NCBI GenBank assembly: GCA_030522415.1
Contig: CM060121.1
Coordinates: 4,993,976 to 5,057,975 of the forward strand
Source of the DNA: Channallabes apus
Taxonomy: Eukaryota; Chordata; Actinopteri; Siluriformes; Clariidae
Reading direction: 5' to 3'
Length of the DNA: 64,000 nucleotides
Shown one piece after another: positions 1 to 10,974 of the stretch (positions are counted from its first letter, which is position 1; each line of letters starts with the position of its first letter). The position numbers and the translations under genes were made by a program. The notes under the pieces were generated by a model. That model saw nothing but the letters and a program-made list of their open reading frames with translations, was not told where the DNA came from and did not search any database.

Positions 1-735
1 TCTAGAAGGAACTTTTAGTCAGGTACTCAATTAGTCAAATGTCTATTATTATTATTATTATTATTATTATTAGTTCTTTAAACACCCTTGTTCCTCTTAA
101 ATACTCTATTTGTACACCAAGTGGCTTCTTCTAAAAAACGGAACTGAAGCTGCTCAAAAACAATTAGAAATTATTAACTTAATAAATTATTAAAGTTGAT
201 TATTATCAACTTTAACTTGCTGTATTTTTTTTTTTTTATATAAAATGTGCATACAATTTCTGACTTACAAGAAAACCTTACCAGGAAAAAGAAAATCATG
301 ACAGTCTGCACTCAATTTCTGAGAAAATTATTAGTAAATGTTGTGCCAACGCTTGCACATTAACCTCATCTTCCCTTTTTGTCTTACACCGACCCCACTC
401 ACACCAAGAGCTTTCTTCTCATAATATAACAAATATGACATTTTTTTCTGCTTATATTCTTGCGTTGTCTTTGTTTCTATGCTAGAAGCCCCTGTATGAG
501 TTACAGTAGGACATGTTGGTGCAGCCTGTCATACAATGCTCAACGGAAAAACAGGCAATCGACTGATATTACATAAATTCAAATGATAATCCATAGGTAA
601 AAATACCTCTTAAATATTGAAAACTATTAGACAAGAATAAAAATTAGCAAGAGATATTGTAACTCTTAAATAGTAATATGAAAAAACAAGACTTTCATCA
701 GACTTTGCAGATGTAATATGTTAGTATGATTACAA
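1..735. repeat. AT-rich interspersed repeat, copy 1 of a direct pair
   Basis: This stretch matches 2098-3150 nearly base for base: the same TAGAAGGAACTTT start, ATT microsatellite, CACCAAGTGG block, TTAACCTCATCTTCCC block and closing block. Partial reverse-complement copies lie at about 12220-12310 and 28340-28670, so it is a dispersed family and not only a local duplication. No coding sequence was seen in it. Confidence 0.7.
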
Positions 736-749
736 AAAATGTATATCGT

Positions 750-1300
750 TCATATCCTGGACACAGTTAGTCTAGACAAATTGGGTATTTCATCTGGTTT
801 TGTTGAGATATATAATTGTGTATCATCAGCATAACAATGGAAACTAATTCCATATCTTCTAATGAGGTTACCCAAGGGAAGCATGTACATTGAGAACAGC
901 AGAGGTCCTAAAAATGACCCTTGTGGGACCCCATATTTCACTGGCATTACACCAGACAGTTCTCCGTTTAGATCTAAAAAATGGTATCGATCAGACAGGT
1001 ATGATCTAAACTATTTTAATGCCTGTCCATAAATACAGTACCCATGTAATTTTGTAATCGATCTACAGTATGAGAATATTATGATCTATAGTGTCGAATG
1101 CAGCACTAAGATCAAGTATTCAGATGCAGCCTTGGTCCGAAGCTAAAAACAAGTCATTTGCAATCTTAACTAGTGCAGTTTCTGTACTATGATGGGGCTT
1201 GAAACCTGACTGAAATTCTTTGAGGATATTGTTTCCCTGCAATAATGTGCATATTTGAGCTGATACTACCTTTTCTAATATTTTTGATATAAACGGAGAC
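750..1300 (-). pseudogene. L2-like LINE reverse transcriptase fragment
   Basis: Read on the minus strand, about 1300 down to 750 encodes the middle of a non-LTR reverse transcriptase. It has an [17 protein letters not shown] finger block, then [14 protein letters not shown], and the catalytic YADDTQLY. The same family is much better preserved at 33057-34085 on the plus strand. Both ends are missing and the upstream part is frameshifted near 950-1130, so this is a dead fragment. The L2/CR1 assignment rests on motif resemblance. Confidence 0.75.
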
Positions 1301-1860
1301 AGCGTGGGAAATTACTGCTTGAGCTCCCGCAGCACCTTCACTTCCACCTAGAGCACACCATAGCATCCTTGCTACCAGAAGAGGAAAAGGCTGCAGAGAG
1401 GATTGGGTTTAAGGCCCCAAATCCCAGCTGGGAAAGCTGCCAAGCCGACGGACGTCCAGGAGAGACTCCCACCTGTGGCCACGACCAGAGAGAGCTGGGA
1501 GGGGCCGGTCTTGGCTCGTTCCAGAGGGAGAGAGGTTGCTGTCATGGGATCGTGCAGAATCCTGCCGCTCTGCCCACCGCCGCCTTTCAACCGGCCGTGT
1601 GCCTGCATGTCAGCTGGGCCCTGCCCCCGGACCTGCACGTGCACACATTTACTCTATTTCTTTTTTGTTATTCCTTCTTTCCTCCTTTAACCCTTTCCTA
1701 CCCCATTTTTCCAAATAAGTTTACCCTTTTTCCCCGTAAGACCTTGCCTTGTGTCCATGTGTCTGTGGTGCCACCCATGCACAAAGGGTCAAACCCATTA
1801 CATTACTTAAATCCAGATAGTAACTTTTTTTTTTTAGCCAAGCAGTGAATTCATGTCACT
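1301..1860. other. GC-rich segment of unknown origin
   Basis: The base composition shifts sharply here from AT-rich to GC-rich, then to a pyrimidine-rich tail. A plus-strand frame at 1369-1848 is open for 159 codons, but the protein is low-complexity, matches nothing I recognise, and has open overlapping frames, as GC-rich DNA often does. It could be an LTR or UTR piece of a retroelement. I see no support for a gene. The stretch 1861-2097 is AT-rich with an AAT microsatellite and nothing else. Confidence 0.35.
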
Positions 1861-2097
1861 ATGTTGTGACTGTTGCTGAGAAATGGATGTTTACAATGAC
1901 TTATAATCTTTGGCAATAATAATAATATTAATAATAATAATTAAAATAATAATAATAAACCTCTGTGTAAAACTGTAATGAATAACAGGTTGTTTCTTGA
2001 TACAAAATAGATTTGGGGCTCAAATGCCAATGAAGCTGCTTTATTTTGGAGGTTAACATATTGGGGCGGCTTGACTGCAAATTCTTGTGTTTGTATA

Positions 2098-3200
2098 CTC
2101 TAGAAGGAACTTTAAGTCAGGTACTCAATTAGTCAAAAGTCTATTATTGTTATTATTAGTTCTTTAAACACCCTTGTTCCTCTTAAATACTCTACTCGTA
2201 CACCAAGTGGCTCCTTCTAAAAAACGAAACTGAAGCTGCACAATCAAAAACACTCACACATACTCACTCATCATCATTACTGCTTAATCCTGTGTTTAGG
2301 GTCGCGCAGGCCTGGAGACTATCCCAGGAGACTTAGTGCACAATTTGTGGTACACCCTGGACAGGGTGCCAATCCATCGCAGGGCACACAGACATACACA
2401 CACTCACACACACACTATGGGCAATTTGAGAACACCAATTAACCTAACCTACTGCCTTTGGACTGTGGGAGGAAACCGGATTACCCGGAGGGAAACCCAC
2501 CAATCACGGGGAGAACAAGCAAACTCCATGCACACAAAGACAGGAATCGAGCCTGGATCCTGGAGGTGCAAGGCGACAGTGCTAACCACTACACCGTGCC
2601 ACCCAATCAAAACTTTTATAAATTATTACAGTTGATTATCATCAACTTTAACTTGCCATATTTTTTTTTTTATAAAATGTGTATACTATTTCTGACTTAC
2701 AAGAAAGCTTTACCAGGAAAAAAAATAATTACAGTTCGCACTCAATTTCTGAGAAATTCTTGTGCCAACGCTTGCACATTAACCTCATCTTCCCTCTTTT
2801 TCTTACACATAAACCCACTCACACCAAGATCCATCTTCTCATAATATAACAAATATGACTTTTTTCTGCTTATTTTCTTGCGTTGTCTTTGTTTCTCTGC
2901 TAGTAGCACCTGAATGAGCTAGGACATGTTGGTGCAGCCCATCATACAATGCTCAAAGGAAAAACAGCAATCGACTGATGTTACATGAATTAAAATGATA
3001 ATCTATAGGTAAAAATACTTCCTAAATATGGAAAACTATTAGACAAGAATAAAAATTAGTGAGAGATATTGTAACTCTTAAATAGTAATATGAAAACAAG
3101 ACTTGCATCAGTATTTGCAGATGTAATATGTTAGTATGATGACAAAAATATGTATGCTGTACTGTAACTCATGCTACAGTATAGTTCAGATATGGGTTTG
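2098..3200. repeat. AT-rich interspersed repeat, copy 2
   Basis: This is the second copy of the repeat at 1-735, in the same orientation. It is interrupted at 2250-2604 by a SINE-like insertion that copy 1 lacks, so the SINE arrived after the two copies separated. No coding potential was seen. Confidence 0.7.
2250..2604 (-). mobile_element. tRNA-derived SINE-like repeat, copy A
   Basis: On the minus strand this carries the fish repeat with a tRNA-like head (GTGTAGTGGTTAGCACTG), a body with GGAGTTTGC and GGTTTCCTCC blocks, and a tail reading AGGATTAAGC. It is flanked by a direct repeat of about 8-9 bp, CAATCAAAA, at 2241-2249 and 2604-2612. The sister repeat at 1-735 has no insertion at the matching point. 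Confidence 0.75.
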
Positions 3201-3294
3201 AATTATTTCATGCATGGATAAGGTGCTATTAAACCTTACAATACATTCAACTTGATATTCAACGTGGCCAAAAGTTTTGAGAATGGCAAATATA

Positions 3295-4891
3295 CAGTGG
3301 TGTGAAAAACTATTTGCCCCCCTCCTGATTTCTTATTCTTTTGCATGTTTGTCACACAAAATGTTTCTGATCATCAAACGCATTTACCTATTAGTCAAAG
3401 ATAACACAAGTAAACACAAAATGCAGTTTTTAAATGAGGGGTTTTATTATTTAGGGAGAAAAAAAATCCAAACCTACATGGCCCTGTGTGAAAAAGTTAT
3501 TGCCCCCTGAACCTAATAACTGGTTGGGCCACCCTTAGCAGCAATAACTGCAATCAAGCGTTTGCGATAACTTGCAACGAGTCTTTTACAGCGCTCTGGA
3601 GGAATTTTGGCCCACTCATCTTTGCAGAATTGTTTTTCTAGCATGAACCGCCTTTTTAAGGTCATGCCACAACATCTCAATAGGATTCAGGTCAGGACTT
3701 TGACTAGGCCACTCCAAAGTCTTCATTTTGTTTTTCTTCAGCCATTCAGAGGTGGATTTGCTGGTGTGTTTTGGGTCATTGTCCTGCTGCAGCACCCAAG
3801 ATCGCTTCAGCTTGAGTTGACGAACAGATGACCGGACATTCTCCTTCAGGATTTTTTGGTAGACAGTAGAATTCATGGTTCCATCTATCACAGCAAGCCT
3901 TCCAGGTCCTGAAGCAGCTAAACAACCCCAGACCATCACACTACCACCACCATATTTTACTGTTGGTATGATGCTCTTTTTCTGAAATGCTGTGTTACTT
4001 TTACGCCAGATGTAACAGGACACGCACCTTCCAAACAGTTCAACTTTTGTCTCGTCGGTCCACAAGGTATTTTCCCAAAAGTCTTGGCAATCATTGAGAT
4101 GTTTTTTAGCAAAATTGAGACCAGCCTTAATGTTCTTTTTGCTTAAAAGTGGTTTGCGCCTTGGAAATCTGCCATGCAGGCCGTTTTTGCCCAGTCTCTT
4201 TCTTATGGTGGAGTCGTGAACACTGACCTTAATTGAGGCAAGTGAGGCCTGCAGTTCTTTAGATGTTGTCCTGGGGTCTTTTTTGGCCTCTCGGATGAGT
4301 TGTCTCTGCGCTCTTGGGGTAATTTTGGTCGGCCGGCCACTCCTGGGAAGGTTCACCACTGTTCCATGTTTTTGCCATTTGTGGATAATGGCTCTCACTG
4401 TGGTTCGCTGGAGTCCCAAAGCTTTAGAAATGGCTTTATAACCTTTACCAGACTGATAGATCTCAATTACTTTTGTTCTCATTTGTTCCTGAATTTCTTT
4501 GGATCTTGGCATGATGTCTAGCTTTTGAGGTGCTTTTGGTCTACTTCTCTGTGTCAGGTAGCTCCTATTTAAGTGATTTCTTGATTGAAACAGGTGTGGC
4601 AGTAATCAGGCCTGGGGGTGACTACAGAAATTGAACTCAGGTGTGATAAACCACAGTTAAGTTATTTTTTAACAAGGGGGGCAATCACTTTTTCACACAG
4701 GGCCATGTAGATTTCGAGTTTTTTTTCTCCCTTAATAACGTAAACCTTCATTTAAAAACTGCATTTTGTGTTCAATTATGTTATCTTTGACTAATAGTTA
4801 ACGGTTTTTGATGAGCAGAAACATTTAAGTGTGACAAACATGCAAAAGAATAAGAAATCAGGAAGGGGGCAAATAGTTTTTCACACCACTG
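3295..4891 (-). mobile_element. Tc1-like DNA transposon (copy A), 1.6 kb
   Basis: The ends are inverted repeats beginning CAGTGGTGTGAAAAACTAT, at 3295 and in reverse complement ending at 4891. TA dinucleotides flank both sides (3293-3294, 4892-4893), as expected for Tc1/mariner target duplication. The 1597-bp length is normal for a complete fish Tc1 element. It carries one transposase gene on the minus strand. A sister copy lies at 51557-53174, and a different Tc1 element starts only 6 bp further right. Confidence 0.92.
3616..4512 (-). pseudogene. Tc1 transposase, C-terminus lost by a small deletion
   Basis: This reads as a 298-residue transposase from ATG at 4512 (MPRSKEIQ). It has paired-type helix-turn-helix DNA binding with a GRPTK AT-hook-like block near residues 60-65. 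The DDE nuclease keeps all three catalytic positions: D in WTDETKVE, D in LQQDNDPKHT, and E in DLNPIEMLW. Such proteins cut and paste the element by binding its inverted repeats. Compared with the 52-kb copy, about 23 bp are missing just after HARK, so the frame shifts and the last 40 or so residues are replaced by four. The rest of the frame is open, so the copy is probably young. Whether the shortened protein works cannot be told from sequence. Confidence 0.88.
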
Positions 4892-5265
4892 TATATACAG
4901 TGGGGCAAAAAAGTATTTAGTCCACCACAAATTGTGTAAGTTCTCCCACTTGAAAAAAAAAGGAGAGGCCTGTAATTTCCATCATAGGTATATCTCAAAT
5001 ATGAGAGACAAAATAAGGAAAACAAAATCCAGAAAATCACATTGTAAGATTTTTAATGAATGAATTGGTAAATTCCTTGGTAAAATAAGTATTTGGTCAC
5101 CTACAAACAAGCCAGATTTCTGGCTCTCACAGACCTTTAACTTCTTCTCTAAGAGGCTCCTCTGGCCTCCACTTGTTACCTGTATTAATGACATCTTCTT
5201 GAACTTATTATCAGTACAAAAGACACCTGTCCACAACCTCAAACAGTCACACTCCAAACTCCACT

Positions 5266-5715
5266 ATGGCCAAGAGTAAAGAGCTGTCAAAGGACACCAG
5301 AAACAAACTTGTAGACCTGCACCAGGCTGGGAAGACTGAAACTGCAATAGGTAAGCAGCTTGGTATGAAGTCATCAACTGTGGGATCAATTATTAGCAAA
5401 CGGAAGACATACAATACCACTGATAATCTCTCTCGATCTCACCCCGTGGGGTAAAAATGATTACAAGAACTGTAAGACAAATCCCAGAACCACATGGGGA
5501 GACCTAGTGGATGACCTGCAGAGAGCTAGGACCAAAGTAACAAAGGCTACCATCAGTAACACACTGCGCTGCCATGAACTCAAATCCTGCAGTGCCAGAT
5601 GTGTCCCCCTACTTAAGCCAGTACATGTCCAGACCCATCTGAAGTTTGCTAATGATCCAGAAAAGCATTGGGAGAATGCCACAGATGAAACGAAAATAAA
5701 ACTTTTGGTAAAAAT
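5266..5715 (+). pseudogene. Tc1-B transposase, N-terminal part
   Basis: This opens at ATG 5266 (MAKSKELSKDTRNKLVDLHQ) and gives the helix-turn-helix region of a Tc1 transposase, of a different subfamily from copy A. The frame stops at about 5454 after an indel and resumes in other frames to about 5715 (HPRSLK-type linker and the TDETKIKLL catalytic block, which keeps the first Asp). It is then cut by the DIRS insertion, and the gene continues at 9764. Confidence 0.8.
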
Positions 5716-6082
5716 GTCTCGGGTTACTTTGCTGTAACCCTGTTCCCTGAAAAAACGGGAATGAGATGCTCTGTGAAAACGCTATGGGAACATCTTTCTG
5801 TGTTGCCAGTTGTGAAGCATGTGTGTATCAAACACGCCAAATTTTGGCATATATAACCTCTGTCGGGTGACGTCATCTGATGAAGCGCACCTGCAGGTTA
5901 TAAATAGGAGTGAACCGGAAACATTCCTCAGATAAATTTTGTCTGAAAGGACGTCCAGTCACGCAAGCAGTGCGGCATTGGAGTGCAGCATCTCGTTCAC
6001 GCTTTTTCAGGGAACAGGGTTACAGCAAAGTAACCCGTGACGTTCCCTTTCTAAAACCTACACTCGATGCTGCATGAAAACG

Positions 6083-7010
6083 CTATGGGAACGAGAATAC
6101 CAACACCACCGTACTTGTGTAACGTGTGTGCACAAAGGCCAAGGAGGTCTCAGAGCTAGCTCTGGGAGGCTGACTCGAAGATCTGTGAGCCCGGAGTAGC
6201 ATGAACATCCAGACTATAAAATCTGACAAATGTATGTGGAGAGGACCAAACTGCTGCATCACACACTTGCTGCAGGGGGACACCTCTTGCCAGCGCAATA
6301 GATGAGGCAATCACCCTGGTCGAATGAGCCCTGATTCCTAGAGGCGAAGTGAGACCACGTGCCTCATAGGCTAGGGCAATAGCATCTCTCACCCAATGTG
6401 ACAACATTTGTGTAGTGGCGGCCACCCCCCGGTTGCGGCCCCCGTAGCATATGAAAAGCTGCTCTGACTTACGCCACTGGCTAAATCTGAAGAGGACGTA
6501 CTGGGCACAGTAAGTGAAGTCTTTCCTGCTCCGGAGCTGTAAAAGGCGGAGGACAGAATGCCTTCGGGTGAGGATGCAGAATAGCTTTGACCAGGGGCAA
6601 AGTCTAGGTAGGATGGAGGGACTGACAAAGCCTGCAGATCTCCAGTTCTCTTCAGAGAAGTAACGGCCATGAAAAATAACATCTTAAGAGTCAGAAACCT
6701 AACAGGCGCTTACTCTATTGGTTCGAAAGTGGTGTTAATCAGACATTCGAACACAATAGCGAAGTCCCAAGAAGGGACAGTTGCTCTAGTAGGCGACCTC
6801 AACTGTTTAGCTCCATGAATAAAACGGGCAACTAAAGGGTGCTTACCCACAGAAACCCCATCAATCAGAACATGGCAAGCCAAAATAGCAGCTACGTATG
6901 TTCTGAGAGTACTAGGGCATAAGCTCGAGGACAACTTTTCTTGCAGAAACTTCAGCACTGAAACTAGTTGGCAGTGGACTGAGTCTACATGTTTTGCCAT
7001 GCACTAATCT
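6083..7010 (-). pseudogene. DIRS tyrosine recombinase (YR), broken
   Basis: Minus-strand pieces read in order as a DIRS-type tyrosine recombinase. The N-terminal helical domain (STLRTYVAAILACHVL, about 6990-6710) is followed by a catalytic-domain piece with SLKRTGDLQALSV (about 6680-6390). The C-terminal piece has RAHSTRVIASS, and a tyrosine further on in HTFVRFYSLD (about 6425-6156). The frame changes between pieces. In this family the enzyme integrates the circular cDNA. The same domain is present at 30720-31600 in copy 2. Confidence 0.78.
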
Positions 7011-7126
7011 TCAAATACATTCCATTTGAAGGCATACAGTAAGTTCTTCTAGTGGAGGGAGCCCTAGCACTTAGAATAGTTTCAATTACGCTGGCTGGAA
7101 GACCAGCATCTCTTCGTTGTTCCCCT

Positions 7127-8293
7127 TCAGGGGCCAGACGTGAAGGTTCCAAAGCTCATGTCGGGGATGAAATATTGTCCCCCGCGCCTCAGCAGATCCC
7201 TCCTCACTGGAATCACCCAGGGTGATCCGTCAAGGAGAGAAATTAGGTCCGAGAACCAAACTCTGGTCGGCCAATGGGGCGCTATCAGTAAGAGGCGTTG
7301 ACGGACCCTCGCCTGGACTCCCGGGAGCAGAGCTATTGGAGGAAACGTATAAAGGCGTAACTTGGGCCACTTATGGGCCATCGCGTCCAAACCCAGGGGA
7401 GCTGGAGGAGTCAGAGAGTAGTAGAGGGGACATTGTGCTGTCCCTCGGGAGGCAAAGTGGTCTACCTTTGCTAGATAAAATCTTTCCCAGATTTGACTGA
7501 GTACTTCGGGGTGGAGTCTCCATTCCCCTTGTGTCACAGCTTGTCTGGATAGCAAGTCTGCTCCCACATTTATATGCCCCAGAATGTAAATCGCCCTGAG
7601 GGACAGGAACTTGTCCTGTGCCCAAAACAGAACCTGGTGCGCTAACTTGTTCAAGCGGCGCAAGCGCAGTTCGCCCTGGCGATTTATGTACGAGACTACC
7701 GTAGTGTTGTCCACCCGCACTAGGACATGTTAGCCTCTCAACTGCTGGAGGAAGTGTTTCAGGGCCAAAAATAGAGCTATCATTTTGAGGCAATTGATGT
7801 GCCATGCGAGAAAATGGCCTCCCCAGCTCCCTTGGGCTGGAAGGCCATCTAAGACCGCACCCCAGCCCATAAGGGAAGCGTCTGTCATTAGCATTTTGCA
7901 ACGACAAGACGGACCTAGAGTGTGACCCAAAGTCAGAACCCGGGGTCTGAACCACATAGAAAGGGTACGAAGCCCCAGGCGCGAAACCCTTATTTGCCTT
8001 CGGGGATTGGCCCTTGAGTGAAATCCCCTGGCTCTCAGCCACAACTGAAATGCTCTCATGTGCAGAAGGCCCAAAGGTATCACAGTGGATGCAGCTACCA
8101 TGAGGCCTAAAGATCTTTGAAAGTGATGAACAGTTACTCTCTGATCTAGCTTGATTTCTTTTAGGGTGTTGAGAATAGATTCGACATGAGCGGGAGACAG
8201 CTGTGTCCGCATAGTGATTGAATCCCATGTGACACCCAAGTATGTTGTCCTCTGAACCGGAAAGAGAGCGCTTTTCGTGGCATTGAGTCTCAA
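7127..8293 (-). pseudogene. DIRS RNase H region, broken
   Basis: From 8293 down this holds the RT thumb/connection region (NATKSALFPVQRTTYLGVTW). It continues into RNase H with DASLMGWGAV (first catalytic Asp), then WHINCLKMIAL, where copy 2 has Glu in place of the Lys. The last parts are a VRVDNTTVV block and HINVGADLLSRQ. The frame breaks at about 7730. The Lys in place of the catalytic Glu and the frame break both suggest loss of function. Confidence 0.75.
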
Positions 8294-8350
8294 TCCTAAA
8301 GAACGGAGATGAGCTACAGTAGGACGACATCCCGATGTTGACGCGCTAGC

Positions 8351-9019
8351 TCATGGGACTGGGGCAGAATCAGCCAGTCGTTTATGTAGTTCACAATACG
8401 GATGCCCCGAAGTCGCAAGGGAGCCAGGACTGCATCCATGCATTTTGTATATGTGCAGCGTGAAAGAGCTAGACCAAATGGAAGAACCCGATACTGGTAA
8501 GCATCGCCCCCTAAAGGGAACCTCAGGAACTTTGTGTTGTGGCAAAATTTTTACGTGAAAATATGCGTCCTTTAGATCTATTGTCACAAACCAATCCCTT
8601 AGTTGGATTTGCGAAACAATGATTTTGACAGTCAACATTTTGAACCTGTACTTTTTGAGATAGCGGTTCAGCCCACGATGATCTAAAATTGGACGCAGAC
8701 CCCCGTCTCTCTTGGGAGCCAATAAATACCGGCTGAAGTAGCCTGACTTTTTGTCTGGTAGGGGAACATGTTCTATGGCCCCTTTTTCCAGCAACATCTG
8801 CAATTCGAGAGACAGCAGATGCGCCCTTTCCGGTTTCACGGAAGTGGAGACCACGCCGTTGAAACGTAGAGGGCAATGTGCGAACTGGATCCTGTAACCC
8901 TTCTCTACAGTCCTTAGTACCCAAGGAGATATACCTGGCAGTAGCCTCCACGCTGTAAGTTTCTCCGAAAGGGGCACGAGTTCTAGCACAAAAAGATCTG
9001 AGGAATGTTTCCGGATCAC
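8351..9019 (-). pseudogene. DIRS reverse transcriptase N-terminal half
   Basis: This is an open frame of about 222 codons with fingers and palm motifs of a DIRS reverse transcriptase: SRYLLAPKRDGGLRPILDHR, then LKDAYFHVKILPQHK, where the DLKDAYFH Asp is the first catalytic residue. The frame then shifts before the FGLA and YxDD blocks, which are recognisable only in other frames (8350-8520). Nothing that looks like gag lies upstream, because the terminal inverted repeat starts immediately. Confidence 0.78.
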
Positions 9020-9077
9020 TCCTATTTATAACCTGCAGATGCACTTCATCAGATGACGTCACCTGACCGAGGTTATA

Positions 9078-9647
9078 CACTACCGTTCAAAAGTTTTAGA
9101 ACACTTTCTAACTCCATGATGGTTCCTGATTTTTATTTCTTTCTACATTGTAAAGGAATGCTGAAGGCGTCCAAAAAATGCATTAATCTCCTTTGAACAG
9201 TTGATATTGAGATGTTTCTGCTACTTACTGTATGCTCCGTAAAGAGCATACAGTACGTAGCATAACGCCTCTAATCTACGGTGCTGTTAATTGGTCATTT
9301 TTCAGGCTGATAACTCTAAATGAACTTCTCATCTGTGGCAGATGTATGTTTTGGTCTCGCCCTCTTGGGATGGCCTTTATAAGAGCCAGTTTCATTATGG
9401 TGCTTGACGGATTTTGAAAATGCACTTGACAATACTGTTCTTGCATGAACTATTACAGAAAGGCTGACCTCTGCGTCTTAAAATAACAACTAACTGTTGT
9501 TTTTCTTGTTGTTACGTAATTACCTAATCCCATATGTGTTATTTTATAGTTTTGAAATCCCCAGTATTGTTGTAGAATGTAGAAAATAAGTCACTAAACA
9601 AAAAAAAAAGAAATTTGCAAGTGTTCTAAAACTTTTGAACGGTAGTG
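9078..9647. mobile_element. Non-autonomous TIR element (570 bp) inside the DIRS end
   Basis: Near-perfect inverted ends CACTACCGTTCAAAAGTTTT open at 9078 and close at 9647, flanked by TA on both sides (9076-9077, 9648-9649). TA duplication and TIR style point to the Tc1/mariner group. It has no transposase frame, only short chance frames and a small internal palindrome near 9220-9260. It interrupts the right inverted repeat of the DIRS element, so it is the youngest of the three nested layers. Confidence 0.85.
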
Positions 9648-9763
9648 TATATGCCAAAATTTGGCATGTTTGATACACACATGCTTCACAACCGGCAACA
9701 CAGAAAGATGTTCCCATAGCGTTTTCACACAGCATCGAGTGTAGCTTTTTGAAAGGGAACTCA

Positions 9764-10361
9764 ACTTGTGTTTGGAGGAGAAAGAATGCTGAGTTGCATC
9801 CAAAGAACACCACACCTACTGTGAAGCATGGGTGTGGAAACATCATGCTTTTGTGCTGTTTTTCTGCAAAGGGACCATGATGACGTGTGCATAAAGGAAA
9901 GAATGAGTTTATTATTATCACTCGCACTGTCATTCATATATCGTCCATGCTGCTTTATCCTGCACACAGGGATGTGGGGGGCGGACATGTATCGTGAGAT
10001 TTTGAGTGAAAACCTCCTTCCTTCAGCAAGGGCATTGAAGATTAAACGTGGCTGGGTCATTCAGCATGACAATGATCCCAAACACACTGTCCGGGCAAGA
10101 AAGGAGTGGCTTCATAAGAAGCATTTCAAGGTCCTGGAGTGGCCTAGCCAGTCTCCAGATCTCAACCCCATAGAAAATCTTTGGAGGGAGTTGAAAGTCC
10201 ATGTTGCCCAGCGACAGCCCCAAAACATCACTTCTCTAGAGGAGATCTGCATGGACGAATGGAGCAAAATACCAGCAACAGTGTTTGAAAACCTTGTAAA
10301 GACTTACAGAAAATGTTTGACCTCAGTCATTGCCAACAAAAGGTATATTACAAAGTATTGA
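9764..10361 (+). pseudogene. Tc1-B transposase, C-terminal part
   Basis: After the DIRS insertion the transposase resumes ([12 protein letters not shown] at about 9795). A short foreign piece interrupts it at about 9905-9975. It continues in an open frame with [11 protein letters not shown] (second catalytic Asp) and [12 protein letters not shown] (Glu), ending near 10361. The ORF that begins at 9828 joins this to out-of-frame sequence and is not a real start. Confidence 0.8.
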
Positions 10362-10550
10362 AATGAAATTTTGTTATTGACCAAATACTTATTTTCCACC
10401 ATAATGTGCAAATAAATTCTTAAATGATTTTCTAGATTTTTTTTCTTATTTTGTCTCTTATAGTTGAGATATATCTATGATGACAATTACAGGCCTCTTT
10501 CATCTTTTTAAGTGGGAGAACTTGCACAATTGGTGGCTGACTAAATACTT

Positions 10551-10732
10551 ACATTTACATTTAGGCATTTGGCAGACGCTCTTATCCACAGCGACTTACA
10601 AAAAGTGCTTTAAAGTTTACATCACTGGATACATACTTACACTGGGTTAACTAGGTTAATAACTAAGTGCCATTAGTCCAACACAACTGGGAAGAGGGTT
10701 TTTTTTTTTTTTTCCAAGTCCAAGTACTGGAG
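10551..10732 (+). mobile_element. Short interspersed repeat with direct flanks
   Basis: This starts ACATTTACATTTAGGCATTT and continues GCAGACGCTCTTATCC, a common fish repeat; a longer copy lies at 34724-35065 and a scrap at 14376-14426. Direct repeats AAATACTT flank it (10543-10550 and 10733-10740). It sits inside the right end of Tc1 copy B. A poly-T run lies near its middle. No inverted ends were seen. Confidence 0.65.
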
Positions 10733-10748
10733 AAATACTTTTTGCCCC

Positions 10749-10750
<2 letters not shown>

Positions 10751-10797
<47 letters not shown>
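10751..10797. repeat. (TG)n microsatellite
   Basis: An uninterrupted TG run directly follows the right end of Tc1 copy B, followed by AT-rich sequence to about 10970. Confidence 0.9.
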
Positions 10798-10800
<3 letters not shown>

Positions 10801-10974
10801 TCATACATATTTATCTATGTAATATATACATATTTATAATTTATATGTAAATATACAGATAAACTATACATACAACTTATCTTGTATAAATTCATGTTTG
10901 CCTTAACTTTCCATCTTACCAGATACAGAAAGAATAAGATGGAAATTTGTGACAAACATGAATGTATGGTATAT

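Larger units (their letters stand above)
5716..9763 (-). mobile_element. DIRS-like tyrosine-recombinase retroelement, copy 1
   Basis: The ends are long inverted repeats: 5716-5945 begins GTCTCGGGTTACTTTGCTG, and its complement covers about 9000-9077 plus 9648-9763 on the right. A second internal block near 6003-6095 repeats end sequence in complement (GGGTTACAGCAAAGTAACCC), which fits the internal complementary region of DIRS elements. Coding order on the minus strand is RT, RNase H, then tyrosine recombinase. The RT begins directly at the right inverted repeat, with no room for a gag frame, so gag seems deleted. No target duplication is visible, as is normal for this order. A 570-bp TIR element splits the right inverted repeat. 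Confidence 0.82.
4898..10752 (+). mobile_element. Second Tc1-like transposon (copy B) carrying nested insertions
   Basis: The left end starts CAGTGGGGCAAAAAAGTATT at 4898 after a TA. The matching inverted end closes at 10752 (CTTTTTGCCCCACTG). Without its guests the element would be about 1.6 kb; it has grown to 5.9 kb. A DIRS retroelement sits in the transposase gene (about 5716-9763) and a repeat sits near the right end (10551-10732). A short foreign piece (about 9905-9975) also interrupts the transposase C-terminal half. Its right end is followed by a TG microsatellite, so the right TA target copy is not visible. Confidence 0.85.

Noticed and set aside
1369..1848. 159-codon open frame in GC-rich DNA
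   Set aside because: Overlapping frames on both strands are also open, the protein is low-complexity, and no domain or splice context supports it.
7371..8330. 319-codon minus-strand frame across the DIRS RNase H region
   Set aside because: It is an alternate frame of the same DNA; the RNase H motifs are in the neighbouring frame.
9828..10361. Single 177-codon gene
   Set aside because: Its first 50 or so codons are out-of-frame and inserted sequence; only the later part is Tc1 transposase.
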